Part shown: positions 53,598 through 62,193 of the stretch, piece after piece
Position numbering within the stretch: the stretch's first letter is position 1
Layout: the number at the start of each line of letters is the position of its first letter
Notes under the pieces: generated by a model
What the model was told of the DNA's origin: nothing
What the model saw: only the letters and a program-made list of their open reading frames with translations
Database searches by the model: none
Program-made: the position numbers and the translations under genes
Origin: Cytobacillus firmus
Lineage (GTDB): Bacteria > Bacillota > Bacilli > Bacillales > Cytobacillaceae
DNA length: 64,000 bases
Direction of reading: 5' to 3'
NCBI RefSeq assembly: GCF_023612095.1
Contig: NZ_CP086235.1
Coordinates: forward strand, 3,235,501 to 3,299,500

Positions 53598-53999
53598 TTA
53601 TTTCTTATGAGCGAGAGTGGCCTGGATATCTTTAGCGGGCTGGATGGGTTCTTTTTCTTTGATTTCCTCAGTCAGCTGCTCCAAGCTTTGGCGGACGTTT
53701 CCTTTGCCTGAAAAGTTTTGGAGAAGCTCTTTCACGTCTATACCGGATGAAGCTTTCAGGCTTTCCTGCATCGTGGACATCAGGTTGGTGGCATAGCCGG
53801 TTACTTTATTGGCACCGCCATTAGAGCTGTCACTCCCTGTATCAACCACTGTAATCTTATCAATATTCGATAACGGGCTTGCAAGCTGTTTCGCATATTC
53901 CGGAAGCATGTTAATGACCATATCCATCATAGCCGCCTGGCCATACTGTTCAAATGCCTCGGCGATTTTTCTCTTTGCCTCTGCTTCTGCCAGACCACC
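53598..53999 (-). pseudogene. floT: Flotillin (FloT/YuaG) C-terminal remnant with a large internal deletion
   Basis: The frame holds only the last 133 residues of a flotillin: GLAEAEAKRKIAEAFEQYGQ, MLPEYAKQLASPLSNIDKIT, VVDTGSDSSNGGANKV and the acidic/basic tail. A full FloT has about 510 residues with an N-terminal membrane insertion and an SPFH domain, all missing. An in-frame TAG lies right before GGLAEAEA. About 25-40 bases upstream is a good ribosome site (AAGGAGG), as if the original gene start is still there and the middle was deleted. No yuaF/NfeD partner is present. An internal ATG at 53930 could still be translated, but a working scaffold is unlikely. Confidence 0.8.
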
Positions 54000-54279
54000 C
54001 TATCCATTTTTATAGTCAGGCTATCAATCCCGTGCCTCCTTCCTTTTTACTATTAAAGCTTAATTTATATACGGACAAAGGCCAGAAAATGTTTCATTTT
54101 TCTTAATTTTCCCAATTAACACTGCTGCTTCTTCTGCTTGTCTAACTTTCACCCAATTATAGTCATTTTCATTACTATTCCTGCATACCATATTTGAGGA
54201 TTTAAAATCCTATTTAGGATTAAATGGTGAAAAATGGTGGAATAAACCTATATATCTGGTTAGCGGAGGGATAGGAATC
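54000..54279. other. Intergenic region with the flotillin ribosome site remnant
   Basis: Minus strand AAGGAGG near 54035-54042 marks the former flotillin start. The rest is AT-rich with no supported gene. Confidence 0.4.
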
Positions 54280-54582
54280 ATGACAAGATCTGAATTGCAT
54301 ATGGAGAAGCCCAAGAGCAAGTTTATGCTGGTGTCAATTGTCCTATTGGGATGTTTAGCTGCTGCCTTTACAGCTTTATATTTTTATTCTCAAAGTCTCA
54401 TTACTATTGAAGCCCCCAAAAAAGAGCTGGGTGAGAAAATTATCATTCAGCTTCCTTCCGGAAAGAGTGTATTTACATATGAAAACCTTATTGTTGAAGA
54501 AGAAGGAAAACTATTTTATAAAGGAGAAAGAAATACCCTGGATTTGACTGGCGGTACAATTGTTTATGAGGATTGGAAATGA
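54280..54582 (+). CDS. Small membrane-anchored protein, unknown
   Basis: 100 residues. A basic N-terminus is followed by a single membrane helix (FMLVSIVLLGCLAAAFTALYF, about 15-36), then an extracellular beta-rich domain of 60 residues with no Cys (IIIQLPSGKSVFTYENLIVE). A GGAGGG site precedes the ATG. Not recognised. The following glycerophosphodiesterase gene is 82 bases downstream in the same direction and may share the transcript. Confidence 0.6.
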   Translation: MTRSELHMEKPKSKFMLVSIVLLGCLAAAFTALYFYSQSLITIEAPKKELGEKIIIQLPSGKSVFTYENLIVEEEGKLFYKGERNTLDLTGGTIVYEDWK

Positions 54583-54664
54583 ACAGGGATCAAAACCCGG
54601 TAATCCACTGCAGTTGACAAAATGTTTTCACATCCTTTAAGATGAGCAAAAATGGCGAGGAGAA

Positions 54665-55471
54665 ATGACTTTGAAGGTAATGAAAAATGTTTTTTTTACA
54701 GCTTTAGCTACAGTTATTTCATTTTTCGGCATTAAGAAAATAGCAAATAATGCACATAAGATAAAAAGAATTGGCCATCGGGGAGTTGCCGGCTACTGCC
54801 CGGAAAATACTTTTCCCTCATATGACCGTGCAATCGAAATGGGAGCAGATTATCTGGAAATTGATGTGCAATTAAGCAAGGATGGAAGGCTGGTGGTGAT
54901 TCACGATTCCCTTGTAGACCGCACAACCGACCATAAAGGAAAAGTCTCTGACTTCACCTTTGATGAACTCAGAAAAATGGATGCCGGCAGCTGGTTTTCT
55001 ACAAAATTCAGCGGTGCCTGTATCCCTTCATTTGAAGAGGTCTTGGACAAATATGCGGATCGTGTCGGTCTTTTAATTGAGTTAAAAAAACCATCCCTAT
55101 ATCCGGGCATTGAAAAGATGATCGCCGAGGAACTAAAGAAAAGAAAGCTTGATTCAAAAGATCAAGACCATATTATTGTGCAGTCATTTGAAACAGCTTC
55201 AATGAGATTATTTCATGAACTGATGCCGGAAATCCCTGTCGCCATCTTAATCAACTATCCTCCTGACAAAATGGAGATTAAAAACATTGCCGAATATGCA
55301 AGCTACCTGAATCCTAAGTGGACAGTGGTTAATAAGCGTGTGATCGATCTAATTCATGCGAATGGCTTGAAAGCAATTGCCTGGACTGTGCGTTCAAAGA
55401 AAGAAGCAGATAAATTAAAGCATTATCCACTGGATGGAATTGTAGCTGATTATTTAGACCTTATTGAATAG
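54665..55471 (+). CDS. Glycerophosphodiester phosphodiesterase
   Basis: 268 residues. GDPD fold: IGHRGVAGYCPENTFPSYDRA (first catalytic His-Arg and the Glu-Asn), ADYLEIDVQLSKDGRLVVIHD (metal ligands Glu/Asp and second His), LLIELKKPS, and AWTVRSKKEA near the end. It hydrolyses glycerophosphodiesters to glycerol 3-phosphate and alcohol. An N-terminal hydrophobic stretch (VFFTALATVISFFGI) may anchor it to the membrane. GAGGAG precedes the ATG by a short spacer. UgpQ/YqiK-type; ends in a terminator. Confidence 0.92.
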   Translation: MTLKVMKNVFFTALATVISFFGIKKIANNAHKIKRIGHRGVAGYCPENTFPSYDRAIEMGADYLEIDVQLSKDGRLVVIHDSLVDRTTDHKGKVSDFTFDELRKMDAGSWFSTKFSGACIPSFEEVLDKYADRVGLLIELKKPSLYPGIEKMIAEELKKRKLDSKDQDHIIVQSFETASMRLFHELMPEIPVAILINYPPDKMEIKNIAEYASYLNPKWTVVNKRVIDLIHANGLKAIAWTVRSKKEADKLKHYPLDGIVADYLDLIE

Positions 55472-55473
55472 AC

Positions 55474-55514
55474 AAAAAGGGTGCAGTCCGAGTCATGGTC
55501 TGCACCCTTTTTTT
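55474..55514. terminator. Bidirectional terminator
   Basis: Stem AAAAAGGGTGCAG / CTGCACCCTTTTT with T runs on both sides, between convergent genes. Confidence 0.85.
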
Positions 55515-56973
55515 ATAAGACTGCCTGTTTACTTCCAGTTTTCAGCAGCTTTAAGGTTTCCAAATCATTATCTGCCGGTAAAGCAAATGACTGTTGATAA
55601 GCTTCAGGTCCCTTTCCTGTAATAAAGATCCAGTCATTCTTTTTTGCTTCAGCCCAAGCTTTCCGGATAGCCAAAGTCCGGTCGGGGATCACTTCACCCT
55701 TACCGTCTCCATATTCTTTATTTAGAGAAATTAATTGGCTTAACATTTTATTTTCACACTCATCGTTGAGGTCATCAGTGGTCAAATAATATTTATGGCA
55801 GTATTTTGCCGAAACTTTAATCATATCCACACGTTTTGATTGATCTCTTCCGCCCCTGAATCCATAAATTTGAAAGATTCTTTCAGCCCCCTGCTGCTTC
55901 GCTGTGTCCAGGCAATATTCAAATGCATCCACTGTATGAGCATAATCCACTACAAATTTAGCTCCTGATGGATGAATAATCATTTCAAAACGGCCAGGTA
56001 TACCGGGAAATGAAGCCAAAGCATTAATCATATCTTCCGGGTCTATCCCCAAATCAATACCTGTCAAAAAAGCCATTGCTGCATTATAAACATTATGGTC
56101 ACCCGGAAGAGGAAATTCAATTTCAAACGATTTCCCTCTCACCTCGAGAATAAAAACAGTCTTTCCATTTATAGCAGTGTCTTTTATTGAACAGCACTTC
56201 TGATCACCCAGCATAATCAAAGGAATCTTTTCATTTTGCAGAACCTCTGCCATTTTTTCTCCCCATGAATTATAAAGATTGACGACTCCTTTACCGTCCT
56301 CTTTTAACAAGGTGAAAATCTTCTTTTTATCATTAAAATACTGATCCATACTATCATGATAATCCAGATGGTCATGAGCCAGATTAGTAAATAGCGCGTA
56401 GTCTAATTCCAGACCTTCAGTTCTTGACTGTTCCAGCGCATGAGAAGAAATCTCCATAACGACAAACTCATCATGGCTTTTACTCAGCATTTTTTGAATC
56501 TGCAGGGCATCCGGTGTCGTGTTGCAGGTCTTATATTCCTTGTTATTTATAATGTTTGATACAGTACCCAAGAGGGAGCAGGTCCTGCCTGCAGTCTCCA
56601 GTATATGCTTTAAAATATAGGCAGTGGTTGTTTTCCCATTAGTTCCTGTAATACCTATTATTTTATGCTTTCTTGAAGGGCGATCATAGAAGCAGTTCGC
56701 CAGTTTCCCCAAACTGGTTCTGCTATCCGTTACTTTTATGTAAGGCACATTTAACTCAATTGCGTCCTCACCCACTACGGCAGCCGCACCATTTTCAACA
56801 GCTTGTCCAATGAAGTCATGTCCATCTGCCTGAAAACCTTTAATTGCAACAAAAAGGCTTCCTTTCCCCACTTTGCGTGAATCCATTTCAATCCCTGTAA
56901 TATCAGGATCGGCTGTAAGCACATCCATCTCCCCGCTATCCTTTAGGCAATTAATAACCTGGGATAATTTCAT
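55513..56973 (-). CDS. Orphan MurE-like Mur ligase with an unusual amino-acid recognition loop
   Basis: 486 residues, all three Mur ligase domains: UDP-binding N-domain (about 1-95), ATPase domain with GITGTNGKTTT (about 108-118) and EISSHALEQSR, and the C-terminal domain with FGFRGGRDQSKR-type loops. In DAP-adding MurE the specificity motif is DNPR; here the matching place reads TTDDLNDE, so meso-DAP or Lys specificity is not predicted. It is outside any dcw cluster and alone, so it is not the housekeeping murE. It could add another amino acid to UDP-MurNAc-dipeptide or to a related carrier. The substrate cannot be told from sequence. Confidence 0.8.
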   Translation of the reverse strand: MKLSQVINCLKDSGEMDVLTADPDITGIEMDSRKVGKGSLFVAIKGFQADGHDFIGQAVENGAAAVVGEDAIELNVPYIKVTDSRTSLGKLANCFYDRPSRKHKIIGITGTNGKTTTAYILKHILETAGRTCSLLGTVSNIINNKEYKTCNTTPDALQIQKMLSKSHDEFVVMEISSHALEQSRTEGLELDYALFTNLAHDHLDYHDSMDQYFNDKKKIFTLLKEDGKGVVNLYNSWGEKMAEVLQNEKIPLIMLGDQKCCSIKDTAINGKTVFILEVRGKSFEIEFPLPGDHNVYNAAMAFLTGIDLGIDPEDMINALASFPGIPGRFEMIIHPSGAKFVVDYAHTVDAFEYCLDTAKQQGAERIFQIYGFRGGRDQSKRVDMIKVSAKYCHKYYLTTDDLNDECENKMLSQLISLNKEYGDGKGEVIPDRTLAIRKAWAEAKKNDWIFITGKGPEAYQQSFALPADNDLETLKLLKTGSKQAVL

Positions 56974-57197
56974 ATTTCTGTCTCCTTTAATGTTTAAACA
57001 TCAAGTAATTTGGTGTATATATCTATAATCGTTATCTTTTGTTTTCCCACATTCACAGGAAATATGCCTTCTTAAGGATAGAAATATCAGGGTAGAAAGA
57101 AAATCATCTAAATATACTAGAATTGAGGATAAATCTGGGTGAATGGCTTCTTAAAAATAAGCGATTCACCCTATTGAAATGTCAGCTTACTTGCGTT

Positions 57198-57938
57198 TCA
57201 CACTATAGATAAAGGCCGCTTGGCAAACTGGGATAGATACTTCACGTTCAATCGGCTATGCTGTGAAATGAGATAAGCATCCCTTGTAGCACCTGGCTTT
57301 CTAAGCGTGTTAAGAGCTCTTATCATCCCTGCTTCGCTTTCCATGCCTACTCCATGCCCAAAGAACATGCCCCCGCCCAAATAAACGGAATTCTCACCTG
57401 TCCAAACAGGATGATCATAATCAGGATTGTAAAAATAAACTACATCACCAGGTATGAAATTCCGTCCTCTTTTTGTAACAATCGACAGGTCATGATCATA
57501 ATTCCAATCCCATACTAGAAGTCCCTGAAATAGTGTATTGAAGCGGCTGACAGAAATGGAATCCAATACAGCTTTATAAAAAATCAGCACAATGGCTGTT
57601 GTACATTCAAAAGCATATTCCCGGCTGTTCGTGAACACATCCATGATTGCATCGGACGGTAAAACAGTTGGATCAAGCAGGTAACCATATTTTGTCCTTC
57701 TCCATATGCGCGGATTGAAGCGTGATGTATTAAAGGGTGCAAACTCCACACGGCTACCATGAAGCTGCCTGGCTGCTTTGATGATATTCTCCCTCAAAAG
57801 AATATCAAATAGCAGTTCATGCATTGAATCGTATTGATGTGTCTCGGGACTGCCGTCAAGCGCCAGATAAATTTCACGCTGAACTCCAAAAAAACTGGAA
57901 GCCCCCGGTTTATTCTGATTATTCGAAAGGATAATCAT
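57198..57938 (-). CDS. tgl: Protein-glutamine gamma-glutamyltransferase (spore coat transglutaminase)
   Basis: 246 residues, B. subtilis Tgl length. Active-site Cys112 in YAFECTTAIVLI, followed by VWDWNYDHDL and the GDVVYFYNPDYD and WTGENSVYLG segments, with FFGHGVG near the end. It cross-links spore coat proteins such as GerQ late in sporulation, so it should be under mother-cell sigma-K control; no clear promoter was identified. Monocistronic. Divergent from cstA. Confidence 0.94.
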   Translation of the reverse strand: MIILSNNQNKPGASSFFGVQREIYLALDGSPETHQYDSMHELLFDILLRENIIKAARQLHGSRVEFAPFNTSRFNPRIWRRTKYGYLLDPTVLPSDAIMDVFTNSREYAFECTTAIVLIFYKAVLDSISVSRFNTLFQGLLVWDWNYDHDLSIVTKRGRNFIPGDVVYFYNPDYDHPVWTGENSVYLGGGMFFGHGVGMESEAGMIRALNTLRKPGATRDAYLISQHSRLNVKYLSQFAKRPLSIV

Positions 57939-58073
57939 TGTCTTCCCCCTTCAAATGAACTTATAGTAGCTTATGGTTTCATTTGCACGAGGGTTCCTTC
58001 ATTATTTGACTTCCTTCACTTTATCCAATCCAAATTATTATTATCGGAAAATATCTTTTTTTCTGAAATAAGC

Positions 58074-58103
58074 TTGCTTTTTATTCCAGTTTCCTTGTAC
58101 AAT
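58074..58103 (+). promoter_or_regulatory. Candidate cstA promoter
   Basis: TTGCTT (58074-58079), an 18-base spacer and TACAAT (58098-58103), about 60 bases before the start codon. Confidence 0.45.
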
Positions 58104-58165
58104 ATTCAACATATTCTTAAGTTTCAGATTATACTTATAATTTTTTACAACAGGAGGATTTTTTC

Positions 58166-59602
58166 ATGGCGACTTTTCTGGGTTCGATTGTTTTGCTGAT
58201 TGCAGGTTATGTCTTTTATTCCAAGATTGTAGAGCGAATATTTGGTATAAATGACAGCAGCCCTACACCTGCTTATACGGAAAAAGACGGAATGGACTTT
58301 GTTCCGATGAGCTGGTGGAAAGGCAGCTTGATTCAGCTGTTGAATATCGCTGGGCTAGGTCCCATTTTTGGTGCAATTATGGGTGCATTATACGGGCCAG
58401 CAGCTTTTATCTGGATTGTTGCCGGCTCTATTTTTGCCGGGGCGGTTCATGATTATTTTTCAGGGATGCTTTCTCTCAGGCATAAAGGGGAGCAATTTCC
58501 AAGCATTGTCGGAAGATATTTAGGAAAACCGGCCAAAACGTTCATTAATATATTTTCAATTCTCTTAATGGTTCTAGTTGCCGCTGCATTTACTGCCGGT
58601 CCGGCCCAGCTGATTTCGAGCATAACTCCATTAAGTTTTATGGCATCATTGCTCATTATTTTTGCTTACTTTATCCTTGCAGCTGTTTTGCCTGTAAACA
58701 GGATAATCGGAAAGATTTATCCTCTATTTGGAGCAATATTAATTTTTATGGCAGTATCCATTGCAGTTGCATTGCTTTTCAGTGAAAAATCCATACCGAA
58801 TGTGACACTGTCTAATCTTCATCCAGGTGAACTTCCAATCTGGCCTCTACTGATGGTCACCATTTCATGCGGAGCGATCTCAGGTTTTCATTCAACACAA
58901 AGTCCGATTGTCTCACGCACATTAAAAAAGGAAAGTGACGGAAGAAAGGTTTTCTATGGTGCCATGATTGGTGAAGGAATTATTGCCTTAATCTGGGCAG
59001 CAGCGGGCATGACCCTTTTCGGCGGAACTGGAGGTCTTCAAGATGCATTAGCGGCTGGTGGTCCAGCGGGAGTGGTTAATGAAATTTCCGGCAGCCTCCT
59101 TGGTACGTTTGGAGGCATCCTTGCTATACTGGGTGTAATCATCCTGCCGATTACAACCGGAGATACCGCCCTTCGTTCTTCAAGAATGATGCTGGCAGAA
59201 TCACTTTCATCTTTAATAAAAATGGATGGGAAATGGAAGGCTGTCATCACCACCTTACCTGTGGCTCTTCCTACTTTATATCTGGCAACTATCGATTACT
59301 CATTCCTTTGGAGATATGTCGGATGGACAAACCAGGTTACAGCAGCGGTCATGCTTTGGACAGCCACTATGTATCTTTTGAAAAATAACAAATTCCATTG
59401 GATTAGCGGTGTTCCTGCATTGTTTATGACTGGAGTAGTATCCACCTATATCTTCTATGCCCCTGAAGGCTTTCAAATGGATTATCAGCTATCAATGATG
59501 ATCGGATCAGTCATAACACTCTTAATTACCGGCTGGTATGTTTATCAAATCCTTAAGTATAAGCAGCTGCGCAAGAATAACTCCAGCCTAAAAGCTGCCT
59601 AA
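58166..59602 (+). CDS. cstA: Carbon starvation protein CstA-type transporter
   Basis: 478 residues, about 12-14 membrane helices. CstA signatures: YSKIVERIFGI at the start, GMDFVPMSWWKGSLIQLLNI, GPIFGAIMGALYGPAAFIWI, GAISGFHSTQSPIVSRTLKK and ITTGDTALRSSRMMLAES. Full E. coli CstA is about 700 residues, so this is the shorter class lacking the long C-terminal part. It imports peptides or pyruvate in carbon starvation. AGGAGG precedes the ATG. A strong terminator follows. Confidence 0.92.
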   Translation: MATFLGSIVLLIAGYVFYSKIVERIFGINDSSPTPAYTEKDGMDFVPMSWWKGSLIQLLNIAGLGPIFGAIMGALYGPAAFIWIVAGSIFAGAVHDYFSGMLSLRHKGEQFPSIVGRYLGKPAKTFINIFSILLMVLVAAAFTAGPAQLISSITPLSFMASLLIIFAYFILAAVLPVNRIIGKIYPLFGAILIFMAVSIAVALLFSEKSIPNVTLSNLHPGELPIWPLLMVTISCGAISGFHSTQSPIVSRTLKKESDGRKVFYGAMIGEGIIALIWAAAGMTLFGGTGGLQDALAAGGPAGVVNEISGSLLGTFGGILAILGVIILPITTGDTALRSSRMMLAESLSSLIKMDGKWKAVITTLPVALPTLYLATIDYSFLWRYVGWTNQVTAAVMLWTATMYLLKNNKFHWISGVPALFMTGVVSTYIFYAPEGFQMDYQLSMMIGSVITLLITGWYVYQILKYKQLRKNNSSLKAA

Positions 59603-59608
59603 AGCGTT

Positions 59609-59650
59609 AAAAAATGCACCTCACACAAGAAGTGAAGGTGCATTTTTTTA
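59609..59650 (+). terminator. Terminator after cstA
   Basis: Stem AAATGCACCT / AGGTGCATTT with an inner TCAC / GTGA and a T run. Confidence 0.85.
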
Positions 59651-59716
59651 TGGGCTTACAGAGCATCTTCTCCTCTTTCGGATTAAACAGTTAAACTCTT
59701 GAAATCCGTCATTTAG

Positions 59717-59741
59717 GTTTTGCTACACTGCCAGAGGGTAA
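59717..59741 (+). promoter_or_regulatory. Candidate sigma-B (general stress) promoter
   Basis: GTTTTG (59717-59722), a 13-base spacer and GGGTAA (59736-59741). The known pattern is GTTTAA with GGGTAT 13-15 bases later. It lies about 30 bases before two small acidic genes. Confidence 0.6.
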
Positions 59742-59772
59742 TGAATACTAACAGTTAAAGGAGGGTTTAACT

Positions 59773-59895
59773 ATGGCGGATCATAGCAATTCAGAAAAAA
59801 ACAATTCGATAGAACAAGAAAAAAAGGAAGAAAACAATAGAGATATCGAACCTCAAAGAGAGCCTGAAAAACCTCAGGAAGAAAACCGGAAATAA
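59773..59895 (+). CDS. Small acidic hydrophilic protein, 40 residues
   Basis: ATG after a strong AAAGGAGG site. Composition almost only Glu, Lys, Asn, Gln, Ser and Pro (MADHSNSEKNNSIEQEKKEE at the start), no hydrophobic core, so intrinsically disordered. First gene of a two-gene unit behind a sigma-B-like promoter. It shares the MAD start and charged nature with the next product. Function unknown; stress-related hydrophilin-like proteins look like this. Confidence 0.6.
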   Translation: MADHSNSEKNNSIEQEKKEENNRDIEPQREPEKPQEENRK

Positions 59896-59909
59896 GGAGG
59901 ATGACCCAT

Positions 59910-60176
59910 ATGGCGGACAAAAACATTCAGGATGGAAAGATGGATAACCCCGAACAATATAAAACCGAAAAAGAAAGTTTATTTGACAAGTATGAAAGTG
60001 AAAAGAATGTTGATCCTATTCCAATGGAAGACTTAAAACAGGAGAAGGAAGAAGAAAAAAACGGATCAAAAATAAAGAGCAGTTCATCAACAGAGGAAAA
60101 GTACAAAGCAGACTTTGAAACAATAAAAAAGAAAAAGCTGTTTGGCGATAAATATGACGATGGAACAAGAACATAA
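59910..60176 (+). CDS. Charged disordered protein, 89 residues
   Basis: ATG 59910 is nine bases after AAGGAGG; the ATG at 59901 lies on the ribosome site. The product begins MADKNIQDGKMDNPEQYKTE, is rich in Lys and Glu, and ends KKKLFGDKYDDGTRT. No Cys and no membrane helix. It forms a two-gene unit with the 40-residue protein, 14 bases apart. Not recognised; a stress-induced hydrophilic protein is the likely class. Confidence 0.62.
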   Translation: MADKNIQDGKMDNPEQYKTEKESLFDKYESEKNVDPIPMEDLKQEKEEEKNGSKIKSSSSTEEKYKADFETIKKKKLFGDKYDDGTRT

Positions 60177-60215
60177 TAAAGGAAGAAAATTCACCAAAAA
60201 CACTGGATATGTAAA

Positions 60216-60252
60216 ATAAAACTCCTGGCATCCAAAAGTGCCAGGAGTTTTT
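60216..60252. terminator. Bidirectional terminator
   Basis: Stem AAACTCCTGGCA / TGCCAGGAGTTT with T and A runs, between convergent genes. Confidence 0.85.
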
Positions 60253-60822
60253 CTAATATGGCTTTATTGCCATATTAAAATCTCTATATTGGGTCAGATA
60301 GTAATCTGCTCCCGGGGTTTTATTCTGAAAAAGGCAGGTTTTAATTCCAAGTTTCTTTGCCGGCAGAATATCTATTTCCCTGTCCCCAATTGCTAAATCA
60401 ACCTTATGCTTCTGATGCAGGAATTCATAAGAAGCTGTGTGGGGCTTGCGCGGATAGCCGTCGTCACCTGCTACCATATCGGCAAAATACCCATCTAATT
60501 TATGGAAAGTTAATATCGAAAGAACATCTTCTCTTTCCTTGTGAGTCATGATCACATTCTTATCAGCCTGCTTTAATACCTGCTCCACCTCAGGAAAAGG
60601 CTTTAAATCACTAGGACGCAGCTGTCTCGCCCTCATCCTGATTGTTTTTATTTGTTCGTTATTTAACTTAAAATGTTGAAAAGCATCACTAAAAGAAACC
60701 TTTAGCTGACAAAAAATCTCTTCATCGGAAACCTTTTTATCATTCATAACCTCTCTCACGATCGCTGTGTAAGCTGGATATGTATCAAATAAAGTACCAT
60801 CAAAATCCCAAAGTATATTCAA
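60253..60822 (-). CDS. HAD-superfamily phosphatase
   Basis: 189 residues. Motif I WDFDGTLFDTYPAY (nucleophile Asp), motif II in VIMTHKE, and motif III/IV VAGDDGYPRKP plus AIGDREIDILPAKKLG with the metal-binding Asp. A four-helix cap lies after motif I, so subfamily IA. Small-molecule phosphatase of unknown substrate (YhcW/Gph-like). Only about 190 residues, slightly short but complete. Monocistronic. Confidence 0.88.
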   Translation of the reverse strand: MNILWDFDGTLFDTYPAYTAIVREVMNDKKVSDEEIFCQLKVSFSDAFQHFKLNNEQIKTIRMRARQLRPSDLKPFPEVEQVLKQADKNVIMTHKEREDVLSILTFHKLDGYFADMVAGDDGYPRKPHTASYEFLHQKHKVDLAIGDREIDILPAKKLGIKTCLFQNKTPGADYYLTQYRDFNMAIKPY

Positions 60823-61013
60823 CAGGCAAAGCTCCTTTCTATTTTCTTTTTATCCTCATATTTAGTTATTATACCTCCAGCCAATCTATTAAACTGCTTT
60901 TCCATTGTTATTAAATTACTTTGACAAACCTATACTACAATGCTAATTTTATAGCTATAAGACAAAAAACATAGCCCTGGAAAAATGGGTGAATTGTTAA
61001 AGGATGAATAAGA

Positions 61014-61247
61014 ATGAACAAAGAAATAATTAAAGTAATCAGAAAGAGCTATAACATGACACAGCGTGATTTCGCAAGAGTTGTCAGCTGCAGCTTCTCT
61101 TTAATAGCTCTGGTTGAGGTGGGCAAGAGAAGAGTAACAGCTGATCTGGAAAACAAGATCAAAATTGCTTTTGACCTCGATGACCAGCAGATGCAGTCAC
61201 TTGCTTCTCTTGTTTCGGAAATCAGCAAAGCCCCCCCTTTCATGTAA
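61014..61247 (+). CDS. Small XRE-family HTH protein
   Basis: 77 residues. A single helix-turn-helix of the Cro/CI type: KVIRKSYNMTQRDFARVVS, then SFSLIALVEVGKRRVTADLE. The Gln-Arg-Asp in the second helix and the turn fit the family, and the tail (SLASLVSEISKAPPFM) is short. DNA-binding regulator with unknown target. Ribosome site AAAGGATG-like and weak. The gene for a coiled-coil protein follows 155 bases later. Confidence 0.75.
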   Translation: MNKEIIKVIRKSYNMTQRDFARVVSCSFSLIALVEVGKRRVTADLENKIKIAFDLDDQQMQSLASLVSEISKAPPFM

Positions 61248-61402
61248 ACAAAGGCGGCCGTTTTAAAACCTTCTATTTTAAAGATAATATCGACCACAAA
61301 GCAGCAGCCCGCCATTAAAATAGGCATTTGCCGTGTCTCTCCGCCCATTTATGCATAGATTATAAGGAGTTAGAGGATTTTTGCATAAAAGGAGAGTGCC
61401 CA

Positions 61403-61735
61403 ATGTATCCATATGGCTATTATCAAGGTTATCTTCCTCAGCCAGCAGCCCACTTCACCCCTGAATATGAAATTCAGCAGTTCGAACAATATGATACTGA
61501 CAGACAGCCACAGCAACTCGAAAGAAGGGTTACTGCTTTAGAAAGACAAAATCAGGATCAATCCAGAGAGATTACCCGCCTTAACAGGCAGCTGGTCAAT
61601 TTGACTGACCAGGTCAGGATGCTTAATCAGACCGTTGACCGTCATACACGAAGGTTGAATCGGCTTAACCAAAGACTTAGAGCAGTTGAGAATAGACTTA
61701 ACATTCCTTTTACTCCATTTGACGGGGAATTCTAA
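61403..61735 (+). CDS. Coiled-coil protein, probably spore-associated
   Basis: 110 residues. A Tyr/Pro/Gln-rich N-terminus ([15 protein letters not shown]) precedes a long coiled coil from about residue 40 ([20 protein letters not shown], then [20 protein letters not shown]) with regular Leu/Val spacing, and a short FTPFDGEF tail. The tyrosine-rich head is typical of Bacillus spore coat and outer-layer proteins, so that location is inferred. Start ATG 61403 after AAAGGAG; the longer frame is rejected. Exact family not recognised. Confidence 0.65.
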   Translation: MYPYGYYQGYLPQPAAHFTPEYEIQQFEQYDTDRQPQQLERRVTALERQNQDQSREITRLNRQLVNLTDQVRMLNQTVDRHTRRLNRLNQRLRAVENRLNIPFTPFDGEF

Positions 61736-61780
61736 GGGAGAATTTTGTGCTTTTTGCCCTGGGATTTAGGATACCAAATT

Positions 61781-61807
61781 TGCCCCAATCTTATCGTGAT
61801 TGGGGCA
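61781..61807 (+). terminator. Hairpin after the coiled-coil gene
   Basis: Perfect stem TGCCCCAATC / GATTGGGGCA with a 7-base loop, followed by TTGATTTTGATT. Confidence 0.65.
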
Positions 61808-61852
61808 TTGATTTTGATTAAATGGAAGGGTTTTTATGACGGCCAGGACCGG

Positions 61853-62160
61853 GGTTCGGACTCAAACTTCCTTAACAATCAGGTTTTTGTCTGAAGTTGT
61901 TCCAGGTTCAGACTCAAACTGGCTTAACAATCATGTTTCTGTCTGAAGTTGCTCCTGGTTCGGACTCAAACTAGCTTAACAATCATGTTTCTGTCTGAAG
62001 TTGTTCCAGGTTCAGACTCAAACTGGCTTAACAATCATGTTTCTGTCTGAAGTTGCTCCTGGTTCGGACTCAAACTTCCTTAACAATCAGGTTTTTGTCT
62101 GAAGTTTCTCCAGGTTCAACTGGCTTAACCACATGATTTCTGTCCGAAGTTGCCTCAGCT
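61853..62160. repeat. 52-bp tandem repeat array, five full units and one decayed unit
   Basis: Units start at 61853, 61905, 61957, 62009, 62061 and 62113 (the last has lost a few bases). Unit core: GGTTCGGACTCAAACT, CTTAACAATCA, TTTCTGTCTGAAGTTG. Units 2 and 4 are identical over 52 bases; units 1 and 5 differ at two; unit 3 is intermediate, so the order reads A-B-C-B-A. AACTTC / GAAGTT can pair inside units 1 and 5 only. It lies between the 3' ends of two convergent genes. No spacers, so not CRISPR. Confidence 0.92.
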
Positions 62161-62193
62161 TGCTTAATCTTCACCATCCAAAGCTGCCTTTTG

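Noticed and set aside
61853..62160. CRISPR-like array
   Set aside because: Units are contiguous with 52-bp period and no unique spacers, and no cas genes are in the window.
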